From NCBI GenBank assembly GCA_016793635.1, contig JAEUMD010000011.1, positions 469,070-533,069 on the forward strand: 64,000 bases of DNA, read 5' to 3'. This document shows, piece after piece, positions 1 through 8,783 of the stretch. Made by a program: the position numbers and the translations under genes. Position 1 is the stretch's first letter. Every line of letters starts with the position of its first letter. The DNA comes from Hyphomicrobiaceae bacterium. GTDB lineage: Bacteria > Pseudomonadota > Alphaproteobacteria > Rhizobiales > Hyphomicrobiaceae. The notes below the pieces were generated by a model, which was not told the origin of the DNA, did not search any database, and was given only the letters and a program-made list of their open reading frames with translations.

Positions 1-249
1 CAGGACGTTCTGCAGATCGGACGGCACCTCGATCAGCATCGACTTGTCGAGTCCGACCGTGACCTTGCGGGTGACCGGGAAATCCGAGCCCGGCGCGATC
101 CTCATGATCGAGCGGTGCTGCGTGTCGATCAGATCGCCGCTCCGGCTTCCCGCGGCCGCGACCGCCGCCGCCGCGGCTAGAAACATCGACGTGAGTGCTA
201 GGGCCCTGAGGCCCCGCCCCACCACCGATCCTGTAGTCCTGATGCGCAT
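1..249 (-). CDS. cpaC: CpaC-like secretin of a Tad/Flp pilus, N-terminal part (runs off the left edge)
   Basis: Only the first 83 codons are in the window; the gene continues past base 1. The ATG at 249-247 is followed by a basic n-region (MRIRTTG), an Ala-rich hydrophobic stretch at about residues 15-34 and then a mature start, so a Sec signal peptide is likely. Residues 50-83 contain a conserved-looking block (VTVGLDKSMLIEVPSDLQNV). It resembles the short beta domain that precedes the secretin ring in CpaC/RcpA proteins, which form the outer-membrane channel for Flp pili. Downstream cpa genes would lie to the left of the window. The TadG-like gene next to it on the same strand agrees with a Tad locus. 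The secretin ring itself is not visible, so the family call rests on the N-terminus and context. Confidence 0.62.
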   Translation of the reverse strand, partial: MRIRTTGSVVGRGLRALALTSMFLAAAAAVAAAGSRSGDLIDTQHRSIMRIAPGSDFPVTRKVTVGLDKSMLIEVPSDLQNVL

Positions 250-636
250 GATACCTGCCCCCACTGAACGCTCGGCGCCGCACGCGCCCCCCATGAGGGC
301 GGCGGCGGCAGGGACGTCTCATGCGTCCCCGATCCGAGATGTGCGCAGTGTGGTGGTTTCCGCGCCCGTCTCCACCGCCGAGCGGGCGGGCATGTGGCAT
401 GCCGACTGTGGCTCAACAGATTGTCCACATGTTGCGGAACCTTGCCCACCCAGCAGGCGGCATCGCAAGTCGCCGGAACATATCGACATTCCGCCCACGC
501 GCGGCAGGAGTGGCATCGGCCGTCGCGAAAATTGGGATGAGCGGTCCGCGCAGCGCTGTCTCGGGTGCCCTTCGCGACGCCGAGCCAGGCGCGATCGCGA
601 TACGGAGCTCGCGAATCGATTCGTGGCTCGCCTCGC
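250..636. other. Intergenic region between the TadG-like gene and cpaC
   Basis: These 387 bases contain no convincing gene. Open frames on both strands here translate to Cys/Trp/Arg-rich low-quality sequence. The region presumably holds the promoter for the minus-strand cpaC gene. No clear -35/-10 pair, hairpin terminator or repeat was recognised. Confidence 0.4.
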
Positions 637-2364
637 TCAGCCCGAAACTCGTAGCTCGCTGATCTCGCGGCCGATACGCTCGAACACCTGCAGCAGCTCA
701 TCGCCCTTGGTGACATCGAAGTTCATGCTCGGGTGTGACGCGCAGTATTGGAGCATCGAGCGGGTATGCGCGTCGGAGACGCCGAAGCCAATGGTGTAGA
801 GCTTGACGCCTGCATCGGTGACCAGCCGGCATGCCTCACGCGATTTGCTGTTCATGGCATTGGTGAGGGCGGAATCCGTGTGTGACTGCGGGTTGAGCCG
901 ATCCGCTGCACCGAACCCCCAGGTCGAATAGATCGAATGATTGGGGATGGCGTCGCGGAACGCCGCGATGAAGTTCGCGCCGCGCGCGAGGAGCACCATG
1001 AACTTGCGCGTCTGCTTGTCCTCGAAGGAGGCTCCCTCCATGAACGGCGAACCGGGCGAAAGCACGCGGTGCCCCCACATGATGCCTTCCGAGATGTTGG
1101 CGCCGCCCATGGCGGCCATATCGTAGAGCTTGGCCTCGACCGCTTCACGGCTGTTCGTGAGGGGTAGCAGCGGCACCGCCTCGCAACCGAAGTTCGGCCC
1201 TTTTTGCATTGTCGGTCCGCCCTGCTTGAACGTGAAGGTCGGCGTCGCAGGACTTTGCACGCCATCGTACTTGCAGAGCTGCCGTTGGGCCTGTGCCGGA
1301 GGCAGTGGAGTCGTGGTGGACTTGGTACAGTTGCCTCGCTTGCTGGTCTGTGTGCACACCACCTCCTGCGCCGGACAGCTCGGCGTCGGATTGTCGTCGA
1401 TGTAGTTGTTGTAGAAGAAGCCGTCGGCGTTACCGTTCTGAGCGTCGGGGTTGTTGGCGTCGTCCGGCTCGTCGGGCGCGAACATCGGCACGAACAGCGT
1501 CGCGGGGTTCTCGGCGTCCGCAAGCGTGTCGCTCAGCTCGTAATCTCCCGGGCGTGCCTCGACACACCCGCCCCACGACGTGCCGAGCCGCTCGAACAAG
1601 TCGAAGCGCGTAAGCGACGAGGCACCGCTCCCCGAATAATTCTGGTAGTTCTCTCGGTGCAGGGGTGACAGCCCCTTGCTGTCGATCCAGTCCTGGCTCT
1701 TGTTGTTCGGACCGACATTCACCGAACTTGCGAACGGCACCACGCCGACCTTCACCGAGCGGTCCGAATTTCCGTTTCCGACGAACAGTGTCTCCGTCAG
1801 CTTCTGTGCGGCGGTCTGCAACTCGTAGAGTGGCGTTCCCAGCATCGACGACGAGTTGTCGAGAACCATCACGACCTCCGCCGATTTGCCGCGTTCGACG
1901 GATGCACCCGAACCGAGCTGCACCTTGTCGTGGCCAAGCGCCTTCAGCAGCGTTGCGCTCCAGTCGAACCGTGTAGTTCCGACGATCGTTCCGGTGCTGT
2001 CGTCGATCGTGACCTTGTCGAGATCGCGCGCGCTGCCATCCGACCGGTTGGCGAGATAGAACGCTTCGGCGCGCGCGCGCGCCGCTTCCTCCTGATCGGG
2101 CTGGCCCATCGTGTGCGATGCGGCGAGAAGCGCCGCATCGAGGGCATAACGATCCTGCATCCATTCGCTCGTGAAGCGGGTGTCGTCGATGGCGAGCGCC
2201 GCCATGAACAGGATGACCGTGAAGAGGATGCCGAGAACGACGGCGGCGACGCCGCTCTCGTCGCGACCGAAGCGCTGCATGAGACCGAGAGCGGCCGACC
2301 GGCGGCGGCTCGCCTCCCAGCGTCGCTTCGTTTCGCGCCAGACGTCCGGTCCAAAACCGTTCAT
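637..2364 (-). CDS. TadG-like membrane-anchored von Willebrand factor A protein
   Basis: A 575-residue protein with a TadE/TadG-type N-terminus. A cytoplasmic basic region is followed by an acidic/Gly motif (DESGVAAVV) and one membrane segment at about residues 38-60, then a long periplasmic part. A vWA fold begins near residue 163 with the metal-binding DxSxS motif as DNSSS (169-173). In Tad loci such pseudopilin-like vWA proteins are thought to sit in the envelope and help pilus assembly. The ATG at 2364 is preferred over an upstream frame extension because AAAGGAGG lies just before it, with 6 bases of spacing. A second protein of the same architecture is at 36944-38740. The exact partner is unknown. 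Confidence 0.8.
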   Translation of the reverse strand: MNGFGPDVWRETKRRWEASRRRSAALGLMQRFGRDESGVAAVVLGILFTVILFMAALAIDDTRFTSEWMQDRYALDAALLAASHTMGQPDQEEAARARAEAFYLANRSDGSARDLDKVTIDDSTGTIVGTTRFDWSATLLKALGHDKVQLGSGASVERGKSAEVVMVLDNSSSMLGTPLYELQTAAQKLTETLFVGNGNSDRSVKVGVVPFASSVNVGPNNKSQDWIDSKGLSPLHRENYQNYSGSGASSLTRFDLFERLGTSWGGCVEARPGDYELSDTLADAENPATLFVPMFAPDEPDDANNPDAQNGNADGFFYNNYIDDNPTPSCPAQEVVCTQTSKRGNCTKSTTTPLPPAQAQRQLCKYDGVQSPATPTFTFKQGGPTMQKGPNFGCEAVPLLPLTNSREAVEAKLYDMAAMGGANISEGIMWGHRVLSPGSPFMEGASFEDKQTRKFMVLLARGANFIAAFRDAIPNHSIYSTWGFGAADRLNPQSHTDSALTNAMNSKSREACRLVTDAGVKLYTIGFGVSDAHTRSMLQYCASHPSMNFDVTKGDELLQVFERIGREISELRVSG

Positions 2365-2495
2365 CGCGACCTCCTTTAACGAACTCTTTCCGCAGGCTAG
2401 GCAATTCGTGCTGATTTCTGGTGAACACGGTGCCTCGACTTTTATGCAAATCGGCACCAATCGGCCGACCTTGAGCAGGAGAGGTCAGGAGACCA

Positions 2496-4187
2496 TTGCA
2501 GTCCGCGGCGCCCGCGCCCATTCTCGCGCCACCGCCCGCCTTGTATCTCCCCATCACCGACAAGCCCGCACCGAGCCTCGAGCCCAGCATGACCGACAGC
2601 AAACGACCGGCCTTCGACCCGCGGCGCGCCCACACCACCGTATTCGGTGCCTTACTCGACGCCGCCGCCCGCCACGGCGCGACGAAGGAGATCGTTGTCG
2701 ACGCGGACCGCCAGGCGCTCTCCTACCGCCGGCTGATCCAGGGCGCGATGGTGCTCGGCCGCAAGCTCACCCGGATGACGCCCCCGGGCTCGCCCGTCGG
2801 TGTCATGTTGCCGAACGCGGCCGGCGCGCTCGTCACGCTGATGGCACTCAACGCCCACGGCCGTTCGATCGCGATGCTCAACTTCACCGCCGGCGCGCGC
2901 AATCTGGCGTCGGCGATCCGCACGGCACCGGTGCGCGTGCTGCTGACATCGCGGCGCTTCATCGAAACGGCCAAGCTCGAGGACGTGATCGACCATCTCT
3001 CGCGGGTCGAGCCGGTGCCCGGCAAGCGGCTGGAAATCATCTACCTCGACGACCTGCGTGCCGAGATCGGTACGCTCGACAAGGTGGTGGGCGCCGTGAA
3101 AGCGTTGTTCGCCCGCACCGTCCACCGCCGCCACAAGGTCACGCCCGATCAGCCCGCCGTCATCCTGTTCACGTCCGGGACGGAGGGGGCGCCCAAGGGC
3201 GTCGTCCTCACCAACGCCAATCTTGTTTCCAATGCGTTCCAGATCCTGGCGCACGCGGGTGACATGCTGACGCCCGCCGACGTCGTGCTGAACCCCCTGC
3301 CGATGTTCCACTCGTTCGGGTTGACGGCCGCCGCCCTGATGCCGTTGCTCGGCGGCATGAAGGTTTCGCTCTATCCGAGCCCACTGCATTACAAGCAGGT
3401 GACGAAATCGATCCGGCAGACGGGCGCCACCATACTGTTCGCCACCGATACGTTCCTGCAAGGCTATGCCCGTGCCGCCGAGCCGGGTGACCTGTCGTCG
3501 ATCCGCTACGTGATTGCCGGCGCCGAGCGGGTGAAAGAGCAGACGCGCGCCATGTGGGACCGCGTCGGCGCACTGATCCTCGAAGGCTACGGAGCGACCG
3601 AGTGTTCGCCCGTCATCGCCTGCAACCTCCCCCAGACCAACCGGCAGGGCAGCGTCGGTTCGATCCTTCCCGGAATCGAGGCACGGCTTTCCCCTGTCGA
3701 GGGCATCCACGAAGGCGGCAGGCTGAGCGTATCGGGGCCGAACGTCATGGCGGGCTACATGCTGGCCGACATGCCAGGCGTCGTGCAGCCGCCGGAAGGA
3801 GGCTGGCACGATACCGGCGACATCGTCACCATCGACGACCAGGGCCTCGTCACGATCCGTGGACGCGCCAAGCGGTTCGCCAAAATCGGCGGTGAGATGG
3901 TGTCGCTCGCCGCCGTCGAGGCGCTGGCAGCGACGCTCTGGCCCGACGCGCAGCACGTGGTCGTCGCACTTCCCGACGACCGCAAGGGCGAGCAACTCAT
4001 TCTCGTCACCGACAAGCCCGACGCCGACAAGGCCGCGCTTCTGGCGTTTGCCAAGTCACAGGGGATGCCGGAACTCTGGGTTCCGCGCGCGGTGCTCGTC
4101 GTCGGCTCGATACCGGTGCTCGGCTCGGGCAAGGTGGATCTGTCGGCAACGGTCGATCTCGTGCGCCAAACCCGGCCGCTGCTCTAA
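2496..4187 (+). CDS. AMP-binding acyl-CoA/acyl-ACP synthetase, Aas C-terminal-domain type, without acyltransferase domain
   Basis: A 563-residue adenylate-forming enzyme. The P-loop-like motif is LFTSGTEGAPKG, followed by PMFHSFGL, the EGYGATE motif and the adenylation hinge region with WHDTGD. The order and wording best match the AMP-ligase half of Aas (2-acyl-glycerophosphoethanolamine acyltransferase/acyl-ACP synthetase), which charges fatty acids for lysophospholipid repair. The usual PlsC acyltransferase and MFS halves are absent from this reading frame; a separate transporter gene follows 204 bases downstream. The TTG at 2496 has a purine-rich AGGAG 4 bases upstream; an internal ATG at 2589 (MTDSKRP) starts nearer the conserved domain and is a real alternative. 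Substrate is inferred from the family only. Confidence 0.78.
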   Translation: MQSAAPAPILAPPPALYLPITDKPAPSLEPSMTDSKRPAFDPRRAHTTVFGALLDAAARHGATKEIVVDADRQALSYRRLIQGAMVLGRKLTRMTPPGSPVGVMLPNAAGALVTLMALNAHGRSIAMLNFTAGARNLASAIRTAPVRVLLTSRRFIETAKLEDVIDHLSRVEPVPGKRLEIIYLDDLRAEIGTLDKVVGAVKALFARTVHRRHKVTPDQPAVILFTSGTEGAPKGVVLTNANLVSNAFQILAHAGDMLTPADVVLNPLPMFHSFGLTAAALMPLLGGMKVSLYPSPLHYKQVTKSIRQTGATILFATDTFLQGYARAAEPGDLSSIRYVIAGAERVKEQTRAMWDRVGALILEGYGATECSPVIACNLPQTNRQGSVGSILPGIEARLSPVEGIHEGGRLSVSGPNVMAGYMLADMPGVVQPPEGGWHDTGDIVTIDDQGLVTIRGRAKRFAKIGGEMVSLAAVEALAATLWPDAQHVVVALPDDRKGEQLILVTDKPDADKAALLAFAKSQGMPELWVPRAVLVVGSIPVLGSGKVDLSATVDLVRQTRPLL

Positions 4188-4391
4188 ATTGCCATCCCAC
4201 TTTGATCGAATCGCATTCCTGATCCATCACCGCCGTCGATAGCACGCTCATCGATGTGCTTAGGCTACGATTCGCGCGCACGATGCGAACAACGGTCGTG
4301 AAAACGCTCGTGAAATTGGCGAGAACCGGCATCGCGCTGCGCACTCACCTTCAACCGTTGACCCACGCCGACGCCTGGAGATGCTCTGACC

Positions 4392-5912
4392 ATGGCCCGC
4401 CCAGACGCACGCGAGACAGACGCGCACGACACGAGTGCCCCGGCGACCGCCCGCATCGCCGAGCGGCTGCGACGCGCCGTGCTGGCACCGCTCGCCGCGC
4501 TGAGACGCGAATACATTCCGCTGCTGATGATCTATTTCGCCTATGGCGCGCTCGGTATCGTCGCCGTGGCCGACAGCTTCTGGCTGAAGAAGACACTCAG
4601 TCTCTCCGCTGTCGAAATAGCTCAGCTCGGTGTCTGGCTGACATTGCCGTGGGCCATCAAGATGGTCTTCGGCGAACTGGTCGATACCGTGCCGATCCTC
4701 GGCTCGCAGCGCCGCGCCTACGTCTTCATCGGTGCCGGTTTGATCGCGCTCTCGCTGCTCATGCTCGCCGGGGCCGCAGGCGGATGGCTGACGTTTGCTT
4801 CCCCCGATCGCATCTACATCGCCGCCTCGCTGCTGTCCGTCACGGGCGTCGTGCTCCAGGACGTCGTCGCCGACGCCATGAGCACGGAGGTGGTGCCGCG
4901 GACCAGGGCCGATGGCACACCGCGCCCGCAGGAGGACATCGACCATGACCTCGGCATGGTGCAGGTGCTCGGCCGCCTTGCGCTGTCGATCGGCATCTTC
5001 GCGACCGCTGGTCTCGCCGGCGCGCTCGCCCAGGCACTGCCCTATGATGCTGTATTCCTGATCGGACTCGTCGTGCCCGTCATCTCGATGAGCGGCGCTC
5101 TGCTGGTGAAGCTCGAGACGCGCGAAACGCGGCCGACCGACTGGCGGCTGCTCGGCGCTGGCCTCGCGTTCGGCACTCTGGTCACGGCGCTTCTCGCAGC
5201 CGATATCCCCTACGCGCAGGAAATCGTACTGGTCATCTCGCTGGCCGTCATCGTCTCGATGCTCGCCCACGTCACGGCCGACATGGCCGCCGAAACGCGG
5301 CGGCGCATCGTCTATGCCGCCCTCATCATCTTCGCGTTCCGCGCGGTCCCCGGTCCCGGCGAAGGCTACCACTGGTTCACCATCGACAAACTCGGCTTCG
5401 ACGAGGCGTTCTTCGGCGTGCTGGGGCAGATCGGCGCGGGACTTTCGCTCGCCGCCATGTGGCTTCTCTCCGACAGCATCACAAACCAGCCGATCGCACG
5501 CGTGCTGCTGGTGCTCACCCTCGCGGGCGCCGCGCTCTCACTCCCTGACGTCTCTCTGGTTTTTGGGCTGCACGAGTGGACCGAGCGGACCTTCGGCTTC
5601 GGCGCCCGCACCATCGCGCTCGTCGATACGGTGGCGCAATCGCCCCTCGACCAGTTGAGCATGATCCCGCTGCTGACACTCATCGCCATCTACGCGCCTG
5701 CGGCGAAGCGCGCGATCTGGTTCGCGTTGATGGCATCGTTCATGAACCTCGCGCTGGTCACCGGCCAGATCATGACGCGCTACCTGAATGAACTCTATGT
5801 TGTCGACCGTGGCGTCTACGACGCCCTGCCAGCTCTCTATCTCACCATGCTGGCACTGAAGCTCGCGATCCCCCTCGCTGCGATCGCCGCATTCGGCCGA
5901 AGGGTTCGCTGA
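4392..5912 (+). CDS. MFS transporter of the BT1 (folate/biopterin transporter-like) family
   Basis: A 506-residue protein with about 12 hydrophobic segments starting near residue 42. The early motif IKMVFGELVDTVPILGSQRR is close to the BT1/FBT signature (conserved lysine in TM2-3 loop, D-x-x-P-I-x-G-x-R-R), which separates this branch from ordinary sugar-type MFS carriers. BT1 members move folates or biopterins in protists, plants and cyanobacteria. Many bacterial members are untested, so the substrate is open. The gene follows the Aas-like ligase on the same strand, but the gap of about 200 bases does not prove co-transcription. Start ATG 4392 has a GGAG about 12 bases upstream. Confidence 0.72.
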   Translation: MARPDARETDAHDTSAPATARIAERLRRAVLAPLAALRREYIPLLMIYFAYGALGIVAVADSFWLKKTLSLSAVEIAQLGVWLTLPWAIKMVFGELVDTVPILGSQRRAYVFIGAGLIALSLLMLAGAAGGWLTFASPDRIYIAASLLSVTGVVLQDVVADAMSTEVVPRTRADGTPRPQEDIDHDLGMVQVLGRLALSIGIFATAGLAGALAQALPYDAVFLIGLVVPVISMSGALLVKLETRETRPTDWRLLGAGLAFGTLVTALLAADIPYAQEIVLVISLAVIVSMLAHVTADMAAETRRRIVYAALIIFAFRAVPGPGEGYHWFTIDKLGFDEAFFGVLGQIGAGLSLAAMWLLSDSITNQPIARVLLVLTLAGAALSLPDVSLVFGLHEWTERTFGFGARTIALVDTVAQSPLDQLSMIPLLTLIAIYAPAAKRAIWFALMASFMNLALVTGQIMTRYLNELYVVDRGVYDALPALYLTMLALKLAIPLAAIAAFGRRVR

Positions 5913-6204
5913 AGAACTCACGTTGCATGCGCGACGCAACTTTTCCCACTGAAAGGCATTTCACCTCGAATTCGCCCGAAAGCTGGTCGAAGTCTCGGCC
6001 CCGACGGACGATCGTGGCTTCGAGAACACGTCAACGAAGGGGAATGGCGCGCACCGCAGGTGCCGCCTTGACCCTCCGGCGAGGCTCCTGCACATACGCT
6101 TTGGCCTGCTTCGGCGCGGGTGGGCCCAGGCGTTGGCGTAGTTGATCGCAGCCTTTGAATTGCATCCGGCTTCAACGGATTTCGGGAGAGGCCGAGGGGA
6201 TTTC

Positions 6205-6429
6205 ATGAGCACCATCGACGAGAGCGCAATCAAGACCAATGCAGCCGCGGGCCAGAACTTCGGCTTGGCTTGGGCCGTTAAACGGGCTCTGCTCGGGCTT
6301 ACCATCCTCGTCGTTATGTTCGGTGGCGGCGCTTGGCTGCTCTACGCCACCATCGACCCGGACCGAGCCGACGCCAGCGAAACGGCGGCGCAGATCTCGG
6401 CTCCGCCGGCTCTCCTCAGCAGCCGGTAA
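6205..6429 (+). CDS. Small single-pass membrane protein, unknown function
   Basis: A 74-residue protein beginning MSTIDESAIKT, with one clear hydrophobic segment at about residues 29-50 (LLGLTILVVMFGGGAWLLYA) and a short Ala/Ser-rich tail. The start at 6205 is chosen because AGGGGA lies 5-10 bases upstream; an in-frame extension to 6142 lacks a ribosome site. It lies 76 bases upstream of the first PelA-hydrolase-like gene on the same strand and could be co-transcribed with it. No family was recognised. Confidence 0.55.
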   Translation: MSTIDESAIKTNAAAGQNFGLAWAVKRALLGLTILVVMFGGGAWLLYATIDPDRADASETAAQISAPPALLSSR

Positions 6430-6505
6430 CTCGAACACACGTGCGTCATAGTTCTGCTCGGCACTGCGTAGAAACTCGTGCAGTTGCTCAACAGAGCCCC
6501 GAACC

Positions 6506-7687
6506 ATGCCGCGCCCGTTCCGACATATCACCAGCCCCGGCAGAAGCGCTCTCGCGATACCCGTCGCTGTGCTGCTGACGGCCGTGCTTGCTCTGGTCAC
6601 TGTTAGCGTGGCACTCGCCGCGACGGGCGAATCGACCAGCGATGGGGCGGGTGCGGCCATCGCCGAGCTCGAACCGCCGGTGCCTCGGCCAGTTCCGGCG
6701 CGGCGTCCTTCGCCTGAGCCGCTCGCACCGTCGGCACCGGCCGCGGGCCAACTCACAACGCCGAAAGTCCTGCTGCGATCCGCGACGGACATCGGCGCTG
6801 CGGCCAAGCGCCGGCAGACGTCCATCAATGCCGTCACCTCCTGGGGCTACCAGCTCGCGGGGCTCGATGTCGCGACCGCCGCCGCCTCACCTTACGACCT
6901 CCTGGTGGTCGACGGCACGACGGGCCTCGGCGACGGCGATGCAATGACGCCGGACGACGTCGCCCGGCTGAAGCGAAAACCCGATGGCACGCGGCGCCTC
7001 GTCGTCAGCTATCTCTCCATCGGCGAAGCTGAGGACTACCGACCCGACTACTTTGATAAGGAGTACCTGGCCGAGGACGCGCCCGATTGGCTGATGCAGG
7101 AGAACCCGGAGTGGAAGGGCAATCGCATCATCCGCTTCTGCGAGGAGGGATGGCAGCAGACCATTCTCGGCGACGACGAGGGCCGCAGCGTCTACAATAG
7201 CATCGACCCTTCGCCTCTTTACCGGCTGATCGAGCTCGGTCTCGATGGCGTCTACCTCGATCGCGTCGACGTCTACGCCGAGGTGACGAAGCTCTGCCCG
7301 GACGCAGCCGCGCGCATGGTCCGCTTCGTCAAGCGGCTTGCCGAGCATGCCCGGAAGCGCAACCCAGATTTCATCGTCATCCTGCAAAACGCCGAGGAGC
7401 TGCTCGTCCACGCCGATATGATCGCCAGCATCGACGCTATCGCCAAGGAGGACCTGTACTACGGCGTCGATCACAGCGAGAAGTCGAACGACGCCGAGAT
7501 GGTGCGCTCGACCGTCGCGCACTTGAGGCGGGCGCGGGCCGCGGGGCGCCCCGTTTTCTTTGTCGACTATGTGGCAAGCAAAGCCAAAAGCGCCGATGCG
7601 GCGCGGCGCGGGCGCACCGAAGGTTTCATCCCCTATTTCGCGCCGCGCGATCTCGGGCGGCTGTGGCTACCCGGCCGGCAGTTCTGA
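6506..7687 (+). CDS. GH114/PelA-hydrolase-like glycosidase, copy 1 (membrane-anchored or secreted)
   Basis: A 393-residue protein of the MJ1477/TM1410 (GH114-like) barrel family, the same fold as the N-terminal hydrolase domain of PelA, which cleaves GalNAc-rich Pel polymer. A strong hydrophobic segment at residues 16-40 is a signal peptide or anchor, and a Pro/Ala-rich linker (about 50-85) follows. The catalytic barrel starts near 108 (SWGYQLAG). Barrel motifs are LSIGEAE (170-176), DGVYLDRVD (247-255) and ILQNAEE (292-298). The acids in the last two motifs match the places of the catalytic residues in PelA-type hydrolases by family analogy. The gene overlaps the next paralogue by one base (TGATG), so they are translationally coupled. 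It converges on the pel operon, whose PelA lacks this domain. Confidence 0.83.
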   Translation: MPRPFRHITSPGRSALAIPVAVLLTAVLALVTVSVALAATGESTSDGAGAAIAELEPPVPRPVPARRPSPEPLAPSAPAAGQLTTPKVLLRSATDIGAAAKRRQTSINAVTSWGYQLAGLDVATAAASPYDLLVVDGTTGLGDGDAMTPDDVARLKRKPDGTRRLVVSYLSIGEAEDYRPDYFDKEYLAEDAPDWLMQENPEWKGNRIIRFCEEGWQQTILGDDEGRSVYNSIDPSPLYRLIELGLDGVYLDRVDVYAEVTKLCPDAAARMVRFVKRLAEHARKRNPDFIVILQNAEELLVHADMIASIDAIAKEDLYYGVDHSEKSNDAEMVRSTVAHLRRARAAGRPVFFVDYVASKAKSADAARRGRTEGFIPYFAPRDLGRLWLPGRQF

Positions 7688-8685
7688 TGCGGCGCGGCCC
7701 GGGGCTCGCCATCGCCGTTCTCGTGGCCGCCATATCGGCGCTGCCACTGCATGCTGCCGAGCGGCGCGCCATGCGGCACGCGGGCGCCGACACGAACCCG
7801 ATGGGCACAACCAACGCCACGCTCGAGCGCCGCCGGATGCTCGCAGGCGTGCAAAGCTGGCGTTACCAATTGCGCCGCATCGAGATCGACGAGGTCGCGC
7901 GCAGCAGGGCCGATCTCGTCGTCATCGACTACGCCCCCGACCGCGTCTACGGCGTCGAACTTCCGTTCTCAGCCGCCGATGTCCGACGGATGCAGACGAA
8001 GCCCGATGGATCGCGCCGTCTCGTCGTCGCCTATCTCTCCATCGGCGAGGCGGAACGCTATCGCACCTACTGGAACAACGCCTGGTACGACGAGCCGACC
8101 CGGCCGGCCTGGCTCCTGCCGCCCAATCCCCGCTGGGACGGCAACTTTCCAGTACGTTTCTGGAATCCCGACTGGCAGGCGATCATCCTCGGCTCGCCCG
8201 CAGCCTATCTCGATCGCATTGTCGCGGCCGGCTTCGACGGCGTCTATCTCGACCGTGCCGATGTGTTCCAGGAGCTCGACAAGGAGAACCCGCGCGCCGA
8301 ATCCGATATGGCGCGGTTCATCGTCCAGCTCGCACACCATGCCCGCACGCTCGATCCGAATGCTCTCGTCATCCTCCAGAACGCCGAGGAGCTGATGCGG
8401 CGCGCCGAGGTCCGCGAGGCCATCGACGCCATCGCCAAGGAGGATCTGCTGCACGGCGTCGAACATGACGCGCGGCCTAACCCCGCCGACATGGTCCACG
8501 CCGCCCTTGCCGATCTGCGTCGCGCACGCAACCACGGCCTCAAGGTGCTCGTGGTCGAATATCTCGACGATGCCAAGGCGGTGGCACGAGCCGACCGGCG
8601 CATTCGCGCGGAGGGGTTCCTGCCACTGTTCGCCGAACGGAGCCTCGGCACGCTCGATCACCACGGCGCACTGCTGCCCGAGTAG
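7687..8685 (+). CDS. GH114/PelA-hydrolase-like glycosidase, copy 2 (exported)
   Basis: A 332-residue paralogue of the upstream gene. The ATG at 7687 shares its A with the stop codon of copy 1. A Sec-type signal peptide is visible at residues 1-23 (cut probably after LPLHAA). The barrel has SWRYQLR at 57-63, AYLSIGEAE at 115-123, FDGVYLDRAD at 183-192 and ILQNAEE at 229-235, so all acidic motif positions are kept. Unlike copy 1 there is no long Pro-rich linker, so the mature enzyme would be free in the periplasm or outside. Predicted role: cleavage of Pel or a related galactosaminogalactan-like polymer. Specificity is inferred from the fold and locus only. Confidence 0.83.
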   Translation: MRRGPGLAIAVLVAAISALPLHAAERRAMRHAGADTNPMGTTNATLERRRMLAGVQSWRYQLRRIEIDEVARSRADLVVIDYAPDRVYGVELPFSAADVRRMQTKPDGSRRLVVAYLSIGEAERYRTYWNNAWYDEPTRPAWLLPPNPRWDGNFPVRFWNPDWQAIILGSPAAYLDRIVAAGFDGVYLDRADVFQELDKENPRAESDMARFIVQLAHHARTLDPNALVILQNAEELMRRAEVREAIDAIAKEDLLHGVEHDARPNPADMVHAALADLRRARNHGLKVLVVEYLDDAKAVARADRRIRAEGFLPLFAERSLGTLDHHGALLPE

Positions 8686-8783
8686 TGAACAGGTCCTTCG
8701 GCCGCCCCACTCGCCCTGCGCCCGTGGGCGTGGCAGTGTCGCGCCGCATTCGTCCTTGAACGTGACCGAGGGATCAGCCCGCA

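Noticed and set aside
2652-3995. 447-residue open frame on the minus strand
   Set aside because: It is antisense to the AMP-binding gene, His/Arg-rich, and has no family motif; the plus-strand frame has all enzyme motifs.
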